Shown in pieces: positions 1 to 8,760 of a stretch of DNA of 64,000 nucleotides (the stretch's first letter is position 1; every line of letters starts with the position of its first letter). The stretch is from Jeotgalibacillus sp. S-D1. Its GTDB lineage: Bacteria > Bacillota > Bacilli > Bacillales > Jeotgalibacillaceae. Below the pieces are notes generated by a model. The model saw nothing but the letters and a program-made list of their open reading frames with translations, ran no database searches and was not told the DNA's origin. Where the stretch lies: positions 186,001-250,000 of the forward strand of contig NZ_SMZR01000002.1 in assembly GCF_004358665.1 (NCBI RefSeq), in the 5' to 3' direction. The translations under genes and the position numbers were made by a program.

Positions 1-639
1 GCTATCAATAACGGAAACAACCATTCCTTCCCCTTTATACTTGGCATCCGCCCAGGTTTGGTAGGATTGTATAAATTCATGGCTAGTGTCCATGTCTTTC
101 TCAAATTCAGGACGTTCGTACTCATTGGCAATATACACCTTTTTAACGCCTGAGAGCTTTTCAATTTTTTCTAAATCTTTATATTTTACAATTCCGCTAA
201 ACCCGTTGAAAGAGGCAGAGAAGTCATTTTTATAATTTACCTTTACACCGCTTGAAGCAATTGCCTGCTTAACGGTTTTTTGAGAGGTGGCTGCATCTTT
301 TTCAAAAGAGTCTTTTTCGCCTTCGGATAATTCTTTATATAAAACACCTTTTTTAGTAGCGTACTGAATAGCTGTCTCCCCGGACAATTCAACAATGACA
401 CGCACATCTTCACTTTCTTTTATAGCGGCTTTATCTTCAGTTACTTTCCCTTTTTTGGCTCCTGTCATCTTAGCCAGTTTAGCCTGAACTTTTGATGAAA
501 TATCGGCTGGAATAGCAGAATTAGTATCCTTTTTTTCTTTGCCTTCGTTGTTTTCCTGTCCAAGAGCTAAAGAAGAGTTGCCAAGAGCCAGTGAAAGTGC
601 CAAAGCAGTGGTTACATTACGCTTCCATTTTTTCGTCAA
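1..639 (-). CDS. Secreted subtilisin-like serine protease (S8, Vpr-like), N-terminal part
   Basis: This is the first 213 codons of an exported protease; the rest lies beyond base 1. A TTG start at 639 follows an AAGGGGG ribosome binding site. The N-terminus is a Sec signal peptide (TKKWKRN, then a hydrophobic stretch ending near SSLALG). Next comes an inhibitor-I9-like propeptide with the phrases VRVIVELSG and FNGFSGIVKY. The last visible residues are GEGMVVSVIDS, where the D of VIDS matches the catalytic Asp of subtilases. The family cleaves extracellular proteins after autoprocessing of the propeptide. The His and Ser of the triad lie outside the window, so activity cannot be judged. A Vpr-type minor extracellular protease is my best guess; confidence in the S8 family is high. 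Confidence 0.85.
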   Translation of the reverse strand, partial: MTKKWKRNVTTALALSLALGNSSLALGQENNEGKEKKDTNSAIPADISSKVQAKLAKMTGAKKGKVTEDKAAIKESEDVRVIVELSGETAIQYATKKGVLYKELSEGEKDSFEKDAATSQKTVKQAIASSGVKVNYKNDFSASFNGFSGIVKYKDLEKIEKLSGVKKVYIANEYERPEFEKDMDTSHEFIQSYQTWADAKYKGEGMVVSVIDS

Positions 640-830
640 GTACGTTTCCCCCTTAAGTATGTATGAAACTAAAATCTATTACACTCGTATAACAAATTTC
701 ACCCCACATTACCAAATATATCCGAACAATGTAATTTTATATAACCAATTCTGAATAGTCAATATTTTTCGAGAAATTTATTACATTTCTGTAATATTTG
801 ATAACCGAAATAAATACTCGATGAAAAAAG

Positions 831-866
831 CATATAAAAAAGGCTGCCTTTTTTTCAGGCAGCCTT
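831..866 (-). terminator. Intrinsic terminator after the CWB2/NlpC-P60 gene
   Basis: A 9-bp perfect stem (AAGGCTGCC with GGCAGCCTT) is followed on the minus strand by a T-rich run. It sits just past the stop codon of the gene at 877-2220. Confidence 0.85.
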
Positions 867-876
867 ACTGAAACCA

Positions 877-2220
877 TTATTTATTAATATAATCAACAGC
901 ACCAATATATGCTTTACTCCAATAGGAGTTGCTTAATGAAGTAATTTCCACTCCGTTGTCACCTGAGTGAATAAATTGATTATCGCCAATATAAATTCCG
1001 CCGTGAGATGCGCCAGGCTTATAAGTTTCAAACATGACAATATCCCCGATTTTTGGTGAACTGACTTTTTTCCCATTGCTCCAGATATCCGCTGTCGTGC
1101 GCGGAAGGTCAATCCCGTGTTTATCGAAAACGTAATTCAAATACCCGCTGCAATCGAAGCCGGATGGTGTGGTACCGCCCCATAGATAAGGAGTTCCGAT
1201 GTATTTTTTTGCCGTTGTGACAATTTCCGCCCCTGTATCCACGTTTTTAATTGGTTTAGGCGGATCAAATGCTGAATCCTGCACCACTTGCTTTCCGCCA
1301 ATCACCACAATATTGCTCGTTTTTTTCTTTTTTAATACGTCTCTTACTGCAGCTGGGACTGAAGCTTTTCTAACCAGCAGCACGGGCTGGTTCTTATTTG
1401 CCGCATAGGTAGAACCTGTTAACGCATCCGCAAAACCTTCACCGGTTGCTGCTGTTGCAGTTGAAACGGTTGAAGAATAGAGCGTTTCCGTCACCTTTGC
1501 TGCTGTTTCATAGCGGTCTTTACCAGAAATACGGGTTGGTTTAGGTAATGCATTATAAACAGATTTTGAGACTGCTGCCGTTCCGCCGACAACATATGTA
1601 CTTGTATAGTTCCCTACCTCTTTTTTAACGGAAGGGTCCATTTCATTTTTACCAGTAAGCAAAATCGGATACTGGTTTTTAGCTGCGTAAGATGCTACTG
1701 CTAAACTATCAGCAAACGTAGCGCCATTTACAACGATGGCTTTGGAACCGCCTATGCGCTGGGCAATTTTAGCAGAGGTCTCAGACCGGTTTGCACCCTG
1801 TATGCGGTCGATTTTTATATTCAGATCCGTAAGTTGCTTTTCAGCCGCTTTTGAAATAACCGAAGGACCACCTAATATCACAACTGTGGAAGCTTTTAGT
1901 CTTTTTATTTCATTCAGTGTGTTTTTATTAATACTGTCTTTACTTGATAATAAAATCGGCGCATTTAATTTATGTGCTAAAGGAGCTCCAGCCAATGCAT
2001 CCGGAAAATTATCTCCTACAGCAAGAACAACTGTTTTTGCGGTTGTCCATTGTTCCTTGGATATTTTAACAGCGGTATCATAACGATCCGCCCCTGAAAT
2101 TCTGTCGATATTATAGGTTGATGCATCTGCCTGATCTATCTCTATGATCGAGAGGAACATCATCACAATCACAAAACATAAAAGAACTTTAGTCTTATAC
2201 AATCGGTATCTTCCTTTCAA
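877..2220 (-). CDS. Cell-wall hydrolase: three CWB2 repeats plus NlpC/P60 endopeptidase
   Basis: The 447-residue protein begins with a signal/anchor segment (residues about 9-33). Three cell-wall-binding type 2 repeats follow at roughly 38-125, 130-220 and 225-310, each with an RISG(A)xRYxTA-like opening and a VVxGG-like close. The C-terminal 120 residues are an NlpC/P60 domain with the catalytic Cys in GFDCSGYL and the His in HGGIYIG. NlpC/P60 enzymes cut the D-Glu/diaminopimelate link of stem peptides. CWB2 repeats tether proteins non-covalently to the wall, probably through anionic polymers, which fits the neighbouring teichoic acid block. The pairing of CWB2 with a P60 domain is the notable point. 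A strong terminator follows. Confidence 0.9.
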   Translation of the reverse strand: MKGRYRLYKTKVLLCFVIVMMFLSIIEIDQADASTYNIDRISGADRYDTAVKISKEQWTTAKTVVLAVGDNFPDALAGAPLAHKLNAPILLSSKDSINKNTLNEIKRLKASTVVILGGPSVISKAAEKQLTDLNIKIDRIQGANRSETSAKIAQRIGGSKAIVVNGATFADSLAVASYAAKNQYPILLTGKNEMDPSVKKEVGNYTSTYVVGGTAAVSKSVYNALPKPTRISGKDRYETAAKVTETLYSSTVSTATAATGEGFADALTGSTYAANKNQPVLLVRKASVPAAVRDVLKKKKTSNIVVIGGKQVVQDSAFDPPKPIKNVDTGAEIVTTAKKYIGTPYLWGGTTPSGFDCSGYLNYVFDKHGIDLPRTTADIWSNGKKVSSPKIGDIVMFETYKPGASHGGIYIGDNQFIHSGDNGVEITSLSNSYWSKAYIGAVDYINK

Positions 2221-2337
2221 ATATAAAGTTAGTGTAACGAGATTTATTGTAACATTAACTATGAAACTAGCATTTTACAATTAGGTTACATTTAGATTAA
2301 TAAGGTTTATTTTCCAATTATATCTCTAACGGGACCA

Positions 2338-2378
2338 GTTAATTTCCGTTGCAGGCGAGGCTTTCCGCTCCATTAAAC
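2338..2378 (-). repeat. Short internally deleted copy of the dispersed GGAGCGGAA palindromic repeat
   Basis: Read on the minus strand, it starts TTAATGGAGCGGAAAG and ends GGAAATTAAC. These are the two ends of the longer repeats at 45550, 60276 and 60656, with the middle missing. It lies in the gap between two minus-strand genes and shows no coding potential. Confidence 0.6.
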
Positions 2379-2430
2379 CTAAGCTTTGGTATTTTAAATT
2401 AAACCGAGAATAGGATAATTGACATAACAA

Positions 2431-2466
2431 AAAACGCCCTAACGAACACATCTTGTTCGTTAGGGC
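2431..2466 (-). terminator. Strong (possibly bidirectional) intrinsic terminator
   Basis: A 13-bp perfect stem (GCCCTAACGAACA with its complement), a 5-base loop and a T-run on the minus strand lie 40 bp past the stop of the 214-residue gene at 2506. Confidence 0.9.
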
Positions 2467-2505
2467 AACTTTTATTGTTTTATACAGCCTAATAGATTCG
2501 ACTGT

Positions 2506-3150
2506 TTAATAATCTTTTTCCTGATCAAAGTTATATAAGTACAGATGCTGTGAAAGCTTCCACATAAAGGTGCGTTCAATTTCACTTACTACCCAGCGTT
2601 TTGGTACCTCTTCTGAAATATCCCACTGTGCATTGTTTTGAAAATAAAAACAGGCGTCTATGTACCAGGAGTGGAGAACGGTATGGTCAATAAATTCTCT
2701 TTCCAGCCCATTAACCCCTTCATCCTTTGCCAGGTACTTATGATAGTATTTGTCATGATTAGCCGTTATCAGTTCTTCCATATCGTTTCTGACACGGGAT
2801 TGAATTTTCAGCAAATGCTGGTCCAGGGCTTGAACTGATTCGAACTTTTCACCGTGGAGCAGCGTGGATAGTGTCCGTTTAATTTCTTTTTCGACCTCTA
2901 AAAAATAAATCAAATTCTGCAGCAGCGATTGTTTATATTGCTCCAAAGTAGGATTTATGTATCGCTTTTTATCTACCTGCTGGCTTATGCTCTGATGAAT
3001 TGAATCAGTTGAGTAGGATTTTGTCAGCCCGTCCACCATCATTTCAACTTTTCGCTTAAGCTGCTTTTTTTCTTCATTTGTCTGCACTTTTCTATCTTCA
3101 GTTGCTGTTTCACCATTTTTCTTGTTCCGTCCAAATGAAAATAAATTCAT
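2506..3150 (-). CDS. Hypothetical cytosolic helical protein
   Basis: I do not recognise this 214-residue protein. It has no signal peptide or membrane span. The first 35 residues are charged and probably disordered (KKNGETATEDRK). The rest is predicted helical and rich in Glu, Lys, Gln and Leu, with an aromatic C-terminal third (HSWYIDACFYF, RWVVSEIERTFMW). It is followed by a strong terminator and has tagA upstream on the same strand, with 176 bp between them. That region holds an imperfect A/T-rich stem-loop near 3270-3305, so whether it shares a transcript with the teichoic acid genes is unclear. The gene looks real (own terminator, sensible composition), but the function is unknown. Confidence 0.75.
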   Translation of the reverse strand: MNLFSFGRNKKNGETATEDRKVQTNEEKKQLKRKVEMMVDGLTKSYSTDSIHQSISQQVDKKRYINPTLEQYKQSLLQNLIYFLEVEKEIKRTLSTLLHGEKFESVQALDQHLLKIQSRVRNDMEELITANHDKYYHKYLAKDEGVNGLEREFIDHTVLHSWYIDACFYFQNNAQWDISEEVPKRWVVSEIERTFMWKLSQHLYLYNFDQEKDY

Positions 3151-3326
3151 ACAGCCGCTCTCCCCTTTACTTCGCCCTTAATTCTCCCATCCTTCTTAAA
3201 ACAGACGGATCCCCTATTCCATAACAGTAATTTTCATAATAGCATAGTAATAAAAAACCGGTACCTATTTTCTCAAAAAAAAGAACCTTTTTTCCTGAGA
3301 AAAAAAGTTCTGACCACTTGTACTTT

Positions 3327-4079
3327 TTACTTAATTTTTTTCTTTTCTTTAAAAACCATTGCCATAAATTGCGGAATTGACAGCATTCGTTTCCATCTTG
3401 TTGGTTCCTGCGCAAGCCTGAACAGCCATTCTAAATATAGCTTCTGAAATAGAACCGGTGCGCGTTTTAAATTTTCAGAGTAAACATCAAAACTTCCACC
3501 GAGACCTACAAAAAGACCCTGATTAAACTGAGGAAGATTATGATGAATCCATTCTTCCTGCTTGGGATAACCCAATGCTACAAACACAATATCAGGCTGA
3601 AGATCATTAATCAATTCGACCATTGATTCATCTGATGGAAGATTATAACCTGATCTGTATCCTGTAATATCTACGTTCGGATATTCGTTTTTAACTTTTG
3701 AAACTACTTTTGATACATTTTCCTGGGTAGCACCTAGAAAAAAGACCTTTTTCTTATAATGATTTGCTTCTTTAAGCAAACGTAAAAATAAGTCATAGCC
3801 GGCTATTCGTTCTTCAACCGGCGTCTTTAGCAGCTTTGATGACAGCACAACGCCTATACCATCCGGTACAATGACATCTGCATTTTGAATAATCGAACTG
3901 AAGCCCTTATTGTTCTTTGCATACATAACAATCTCGGGATTTGCAGTGACGATAAAGTTTTTTTCTTTATTTAACAGCTTAGGCAGGATACGCTCCTCCA
4001 TGAGCTTGTCCATGGAGTGGCGATAAAATTTATATCCCACAATATTTACAGTTGGTGGTTCATTATATTGTGAACTCAT
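3327..4079 (-). CDS. tagA: N-acetylmannosaminyltransferase of teichoic acid linkage unit (WecG/TagA/CpsF family)
   Basis: TagA adds ManNAc to GlcNAc-diphospho-undecaprenol, making the disaccharide linkage unit of wall teichoic acid at the inner membrane face. The 250-residue protein carries the family hallmarks: NADVIVPDGIGVV with the catalytic Asp, RIAGYDLF, the FLGATQE nucleotide loop, and FVALGYPKQEEWI followed by GLGGSFDVYSE. Length matches the family. The start has GGAGTG upstream. It is the last teichoic acid gene of the block on the minus strand, following tagH by 38 bp. Assignment to teichoic acid rather than another glycan rests on the tagB, tagD, tagG and tagH neighbours. Confidence 0.92.
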   Translation of the reverse strand: MSSQYNEPPTVNIVGYKFYRHSMDKLMEERILPKLLNKEKNFIVTANPEIVMYAKNNKGFSSIIQNADVIVPDGIGVVLSSKLLKTPVEERIAGYDLFLRLLKEANHYKKKVFFLGATQENVSKVVSKVKNEYPNVDITGYRSGYNLPSDESMVELINDLQPDIVFVALGYPKQEEWIHHNLPQFNQGLFVGLGGSFDVYSENLKRAPVLFQKLYLEWLFRLAQEPTRWKRMLSIPQFMAMVFKEKKKIK

Positions 4080-4117
4080 ATGGATAACACTCCATTTTCA
4101 AATTGAGTACCTGACGG

Positions 4118-4924
4118 TTAATTTTTTGTTGGATCGTAGGCACTTTGAAGATCGGCTCCCTTTTGCCTGAAAGCTTTTTGTTCTTTTTTTGACATCGCTT
4201 TATACTCTTTTAAAAATGCTTCATATTTGGGCATTACATCTTCAATTTTTCCAAATTCCTTAACTTTTCCAAACTCCAGCCATAATGCTTTTTCACAGAA
4301 TTCCTTCATCTGCCCGACTGAATGACTGACGAAAAAAATAGTTTTCCCCTGCTTCTTGAATTCATTCATTTTATCTAAACATTTAGCAGCAAAGGCTTTA
4401 TCCCCTACCGATAATGCTTCATCTATGATTAAGACGTCGGGATCAATGGTTACTGAAATGGCAAAGCCAAGACGCGACTTCATTCCACTTGAATAGCTTT
4501 TTACAGGCTGATCAATAAATTTTCCAAGGTCTGCAAAATCAATAATTTCAGGCTCCAATGTTTTTACCTGTTCTTTCGTAAAGCCAAGCATTAAGCATTT
4601 TAACTCGATATTTTCCCGGCCGGAAAGGTTATTATTTAAACCGGATTGAACCGCAATAAGAGCGGATTGCCCTTTCACCTCTACTCCGCCAAATGTCGGA
4701 GGAACAATTCCTGCGATAATGTTGGAAAGAGTGGATTTACCTGAGCCATTGACCCCAATAAAACCAATAACATCACCTTTCAGAGCTTCGAAGCTGACCC
4801 CTCTCAAGGCAAAAAATTCTTCTCCAAAACTTTTAGGCAAAATAAGATCCAGCATTTTTTCGGACTGCTTGCTATATAGTTTATATCTTTTTGCAACATC
4901 TTTTACTATGACTGATTTTTCCAT
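4118..4924 (-). CDS. tagH: Teichoic acid ABC exporter, ATP-binding subunit
   Basis: This is the ATPase of the TagGH exporter, which flips lipid-linked wall teichoic acid across the membrane. The 268 residues include the Walker A motif GVNGSGKSTL near residue 60, the signature YSSGMKSRLG, Walker B VLIIDEALSVGD and the switch His in FVSHS. The length equals the short TarH type. The B. subtilis protein is about twice as long because of an extra extracytoplasmic C-terminal part that is absent here. The start has GAGGT upstream. tagG precedes it by 16 bp, so the two are co-transcribed. Confidence 0.93.
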   Translation of the reverse strand: MEKSVIVKDVAKRYKLYSKQSEKMLDLILPKSFGEEFFALRGVSFEALKGDVIGFIGVNGSGKSTLSNIIAGIVPPTFGGVEVKGQSALIAVQSGLNNNLSGRENIELKCLMLGFTKEQVKTLEPEIIDFADLGKFIDQPVKSYSSGMKSRLGFAISVTIDPDVLIIDEALSVGDKAFAAKCLDKMNEFKKQGKTIFFVSHSVGQMKEFCEKALWLEFGKVKEFGKIEDVMPKYEAFLKEYKAMSKKEQKAFRQKGADLQSAYDPTKN

Positions 4925-4940
4925 TTTACCTCACCTTGTA

Positions 4941-5747
4941 TTATAAGAAGTCGATTAATTGGTTTCTGAATTTCACATGAAGAATCGAACCCAGCCATAA
5001 TAAAACAAACATTAATGACCAAAAATAAATAGTGTAATCCCAATGTTCAATAAAATACCAGTTATGATTAAAGAAAGCTGCGCGATACCCTTCTATCAAG
5101 TAATACAGCGGATTGATTCGCATGATTGTCTGAACAAAATCCGGCAGACTGAACGAAACCCACAGAATTGGGGAGACATAGATCAGCATGCGCAAAACAG
5201 CCTGAACTATCATTTGAACATCGCGAATAATCGTTGCAAGCGTCGAAGTAATTAAGTTAATTGTAAACACTAATACGACGGTTGCAAATAAGAAATACGG
5301 AAGCTGTAAATAATAAATCGAGATTGGCGAACCTGTAAATTGAAAAATGATAATAGCAATTGCCAGTAAAATAAAGTGTGGATAGAGCTTGGAAAACATC
5401 ACAAAGCTTGGGATCGCACTGGTAGGGAAGCTCATCTTGGCAATCATTTTTATTCTGGTATAAATTGATTTTGAACCATGAAGCAGTGCCGGCTGTACGA
5501 AAAACCAAACAAGCATACCTGCAAACAGCCAATGGAAAAACGGAACCCCTTCTACAGGTTCATCTCTCCTGATGGCATAACCGAATACAAACCAGTAAAT
5601 GCTGAGCTGTATTGCAGGGTTGAGCAGTTCCCATGCCAATCCCAGATAATTGTTGTTGTTGATGCTTTTTATTTCATACATAGCAAGTCGCTGTATCAAG
5701 TAAAAATGATCGATCTGCTCTTTAATTACGGTTATTAAAGCTTTCAT
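4941..5747 (-). CDS. tagG: Teichoic acid ABC exporter, membrane subunit
   Basis: This ABC-2-type permease has about six hydrophobic segments and the phrase NNNYLGLAWELLNPAIQLSIYW-type N-terminus typical of polysaccharide exporters (only the first part is diagnostic). I chose the ATG at 5747, which has GGGATGG just upstream and gives the family-typical MKALITVIKEQ start. Longer in-frame starts at 5756 and 5801 exist, but the longest overlaps the upstream gene by 41 bp. TagG pairs with TagH directly downstream to move teichoic acid to the outer face of the membrane. Family assignment is firm; the start is likely but not certain. Confidence 0.9.
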   Translation of the reverse strand: MKALITVIKEQIDHFYLIQRLAMYEIKSINNNNYLGLAWELLNPAIQLSIYWFVFGYAIRRDEPVEGVPFFHWLFAGMLVWFFVQPALLHGSKSIYTRIKMIAKMSFPTSAIPSFVMFSKLYPHFILLAIAIIIFQFTGSPISIYYLQLPYFLFATVVLVFTINLITSTLATIIRDVQMIVQAVLRMLIYVSPILWVSFSLPDFVQTIMRINPLYYLIEGYRAAFFNHNWYFIEHWDYTIYFWSLMFVLLWLGSILHVKFRNQLIDFL

Positions 5748-5760
5748 TGGTACCATCCCA

Positions 5761-6966
5761 TCACTGGCGTTCGGAAGGAGAACTGTCAAAAAAAACTTCA
5801 TCTACTACTCGTTTTGCAGCATTTCCGTCTTCCCAATCGCAATATTTATCATAAAATGAATGATTTATTTCCTTATTTTCATCAAGTTCAGTATTTTTTA
5901 CTGCTTCAATCAAGATTGAAGTTGTTTTGACAAGCGGGCCGGGTGCAGAAAGCTCCAGATCAAAATAAAAACCTCTGAGCTGGTCACGATACTTGTCTAT
6001 ATCATATACGTAAAAAATAACCGGACGGTTTAAATTTGCATAGTCAAAAAATACGGATGAGTAATCTGTGATTAACAGATCTGACACGATATATAAATCA
6101 CGAATATCATCGTAATCAGAGAAATTATAAGCAAAGCCTTTATAATTTTCAATATCAAGCTGATCAGCCACTAAATAGTGCATACGCAGTAAAATGATAT
6201 AATCATTGCCCAGCTTCCTGCGCATTTCTTCTAAATCCATTTTTAAGGAAAATTTATATTTTCCTACTTCTATATATTCATCATCACGCCATGTAGGAGC
6301 GTAAAGAATGATTTTTTTATTCTTCGGCAGTTCATTTTTTTCTTTAAATTCCCTGGTGAATTCAGCATGATCTTTATTGTATAACGCATCATTTCTTGGA
6401 TATCCGCTTAACAGCATATTTCCATTAAAACCAAATGCCCGCTTAAAAATATCAGCGGAGTACTTATTTGGAGCAATTAGATAATCCCAATTGCCAGACT
6501 CCCTTGTAAAATTTTTTCTGTATTTTTCAGTGGTAGTTCCGGGCATCTTAACATCAGCAATATCAATGCCTAATTTTTTTAATGGCGTGCCATGCCATGT
6601 TTGAATGTAAACGGTATTATGCGGCTTTTTCATCCATAATGGAAGACGGGCATTGATAACCCAGTATTTGGCCGTAGCCATATAGTATACCCATTTAAGC
6701 GTAAACCGGGTTAGTATCTGAATGTTTTCGTGTTCGAAATTTTTACGTTCATTTTTATTGATGCTCCAGTACATGTCGAATTCAGGATGGTTTTCAAGCA
6801 GGTACTCATAAATTGCCCTGGGATTGCAGCTGAACTGCTTCCCGTGAAAACTTTCAAAAATAATGACATTCTTTTTCCTGGGAAGCTTTCCAAACAGTAC
6901 AAACAGCCTTTTGAAAACTTTAGATACAAGACCTTTTGCTTTCGCAATGCTTTTTTTCACCAACAT
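5761..6966 (-). CDS. CDP-glycerol glycerophosphotransferase, TagF/TarF-like
   Basis: The 401-residue enzyme carries the TagB/TagF-family motifs: QTWHGTPLKKLG with the catalytic His, GYPRND, LYAPTWRD, and TDYSSVFFDY with a second active-site region. It would transfer glycerol phosphate from CDP-glycerol to the lipid-linked acceptor at the cytosolic membrane face. The WHGTPLK version of the motif is more like polymerases/TarF than the WHAAGA version in the next gene, so I read it as an elongating or priming polymerase paralogue. It sits between tagB and tagG with short spacings, in one operon. Its exact step (second unit or chain extension) cannot be told from sequence alone. Confidence 0.88.
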   Translation of the reverse strand: MLVKKSIAKAKGLVSKVFKRLFVLFGKLPRKKNVIIFESFHGKQFSCNPRAIYEYLLENHPEFDMYWSINKNERKNFEHENIQILTRFTLKWVYYMATAKYWVINARLPLWMKKPHNTVYIQTWHGTPLKKLGIDIADVKMPGTTTEKYRKNFTRESGNWDYLIAPNKYSADIFKRAFGFNGNMLLSGYPRNDALYNKDHAEFTREFKEKNELPKNKKIILYAPTWRDDEYIEVGKYKFSLKMDLEEMRRKLGNDYIILLRMHYLVADQLDIENYKGFAYNFSDYDDIRDLYIVSDLLITDYSSVFFDYANLNRPVIFYVYDIDKYRDQLRGFYFDLELSAPGPLVKTTSILIEAVKNTELDENKEINHSFYDKYCDWEDGNAAKRVVDEVFFDSSPSERQ

Positions 6967-6989
6967 ACCTTCACCTACTATTTTGGTTT

Positions 6990-8156
6990 CTATAATTTCT
7001 CCAGCATATAATCAACCAGATTTTTGGAGGAATACCCTTTTGAATACTTGTTCCATTCTTCACAAAACATATTAATACGCTGCATCGGAACACTTTCTGC
7101 AGGTTGCTTTAGCGCTTCAATGAGTGATTCTGTATCCGTAACTACTGGCCCAGGCACGAGTTGATCATAATTTGCCCATATACCGCGTTCTTTACTATAC
7201 TCCTTTAAGTCATATGCAAAGAAAATCATCGGTTTACCTAATAGACAATACTCGAATGGTATGGAAGAATAATCAGTTATCAGCACATCAGTAACCTGCA
7301 ACAGTTCATTTACATCGTAGTCTGCATCAATCAGCAAAAAGGAGCTGCCTGATTGCTCCGGCAGAATAATGGATTGTTTTGTAACTGGATGGAATTTAAT
7401 AATAAAGAAATACTCTTCACCCAGCTCTTTTTGAAGAAATGATAAATCCAATTGATTTTGATGATCGGGATGGTCCCTGAAAGTTGGTGCATATAAAGCA
7501 ATCTTTTTGTCTGCCAGATGTGGGTAGTCCCTATAAAAAGATGCACGTATCTTGTCTTTTTCTTTATCAGAATAAAATAAATCAGTTCTTGGTATTCCAG
7601 TTCGAAGAAACACATCTTTCTCCAAACCGAATGCTTTTGTAAAGACCCCGGCCATTTCATCTGAGCCGACAACGATCTTAGTAAATCTGTTATAAACCTG
7701 ACGAAATCTTTTTAATGAAATAGCTGTTCTTTCAGTTGTGCTTTTATCTTCCAAACCAAAACTTTTAACAGCACCTGCTGCATGCCAGATTTGAATGCAT
7801 TCTACATCTTTTTTAAAACTTGAAACAGCCAGAAATGCAAAATAGTTGTCAACAACCACCAGCTTGGCTGTTGCCAAATGGTAAATTCTTTTAAAGTATA
7901 ATCGTTTATCTTCCAATGATATAAGCTTGACCCGTTTATCATCCCTCTCAAGCAGGCCTTCATAAGAAGTTCGATTGCAAATCAAGATGATTTCCATTGA
8001 ATCAGGGCGCTTTTTTAATTCTTGTAAAATGTAATGAGCATTTTGTCGAAAGGTAACATACATAACGATTTTTTTTTGCAGCGGCTGCATATTATAAAAT
8101 GAAAATACAATTTTAAAAAGAGCTAAATAAAGCGTTTTGATCACATCAATAATCAT
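6990..8156 (-). CDS. tagB: Teichoic acid primase, CDP-glycerol glycerophosphotransferase
   Basis: TagB adds the first glycerol phosphate to the ManNAc-GlcNAc linkage unit. The 388-residue protein has a hydrophobic/amphipathic N-terminus (IKTLYLALFKIVFSFY) for membrane association. Further motifs are IQIWHAAGAVKSFGLED with the catalytic His, TGIPRTD, LYAPTFRD and TDYSSIPFEY. The WHAAGA…FGLED block is the form seen in TagB/TarB primases. The start codon overlaps the tagD stop by 4 bp (ATGA), which indicates translational coupling. Confidence 0.88.
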   Translation of the reverse strand: MIIDVIKTLYLALFKIVFSFYNMQPLQKKIVMYVTFRQNAHYILQELKKRPDSMEIILICNRTSYEGLLERDDKRVKLISLEDKRLYFKRIYHLATAKLVVVDNYFAFLAVSSFKKDVECIQIWHAAGAVKSFGLEDKSTTERTAISLKRFRQVYNRFTKIVVGSDEMAGVFTKAFGLEKDVFLRTGIPRTDLFYSDKEKDKIRASFYRDYPHLADKKIALYAPTFRDHPDHQNQLDLSFLQKELGEEYFFIIKFHPVTKQSIILPEQSGSSFLLIDADYDVNELLQVTDVLITDYSSIPFEYCLLGKPMIFFAYDLKEYSKERGIWANYDQLVPGPVVTDTESLIEALKQPAESVPMQRINMFCEEWNKYSKGYSSKNLVDYMLEKL

Positions 8157-8563
8157 GCATTTTTCGTTCCTATTAGCAAATCTTTTTTAATTTTGGTTGT
8201 TGAAATACCATTTGTACGATCTAAATAAACTACTTCGCAATATTCTTTAAGAAAATCAAATTCGCCTTTCCAGTCATCGCCCATTACAAAAATATCAACC
8301 TTGTTATCTATTACATCTGATATTTTTTGGTCCCAATTGTCTTCAGGTATAACTTTATCTACATACTGAATGGATTCAAGAATCAGTTTGCGATGTTCAT
8401 AGGAATGGTAGGCATCTTTATGCTTCAGTTTATTAAATTCATCTGTTGATAAAGCAACAATTAACTCGTCTCCTAATTCTCTTGCTCGTTTTAATAAGTT
8501 AATATGGCCCCAATGAAGCAAATCATAGGTTCCATAAGTGAGTACCGTTTTTGTTTTCCCCAT
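8153..8563 (-). CDS. tagD: Glycerol-3-phosphate cytidylyltransferase
   Basis: TagD makes CDP-glycerol, the donor for the three glycerophosphotransferases nearby. The protein begins MGKTKTVLTYGTYDLLHWGH, where HWGH is the nucleotide-binding HxGH motif. Near the C-terminus, RTNGISTTKIK matches the family's second signature. I chose the ATG at 8563 because AGAGGTG lies 8-9 bases upstream and the canonical YGTYDLLH block then begins at residue 8. A longer in-frame ATG at 8590 lacks this support. It is the first gene of a minus-strand tagD-tagB-tagF-like-tagG-tagH-tagA run. Confidence 0.95.
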   Translation of the reverse strand: MGKTKTVLTYGTYDLLHWGHINLLKRARELGDELIVALSTDEFNKLKHKDAYHSYEHRKLILESIQYVDKVIPEDNWDQKISDVIDNKVDIFVMGDDWKGEFDFLKEYCEVVYLDRTNGISTTKIKKDLLIGTKNA

Positions 8564-8598
8564 AGTGAGCACCTCTTTCAGTTTAATCATTTTTTTAC

Positions 8599-8627
8599 AT
8601 TATATTAATATTTACTTATTAATTGGC
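8599..8627 (-). promoter_or_regulatory. Candidate promoter of the tagD operon
   Basis: A perfect TATAAT lies about 35 bp upstream of the tagD start on the minus strand. The matching -35 region (GCCAAT at 17-bp spacing) is poor. The assignment rests on the -10 box and its position. Confidence 0.4.
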
Positions 8628-8760
8628 GGGTAAAATAAAGTAGATCATATAAATTAGACGTATCCCATTAAAATAAGTTACCAATCTTGCAATTCTATTT
8701 TTTATCAGTAATAGAAATATCTTACTTTTTCCCTTTTAACCCAAAAAATCTGAATAGATT

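Noticed and set aside
3167-3415. 82-codon minus-strand ORF overlapping the end of tagA
   Set aside because: It lies in another frame over tagA codons, has Trp/Cys/Lys-biased composition from low-complexity A/T runs, and has no ribosome binding site.
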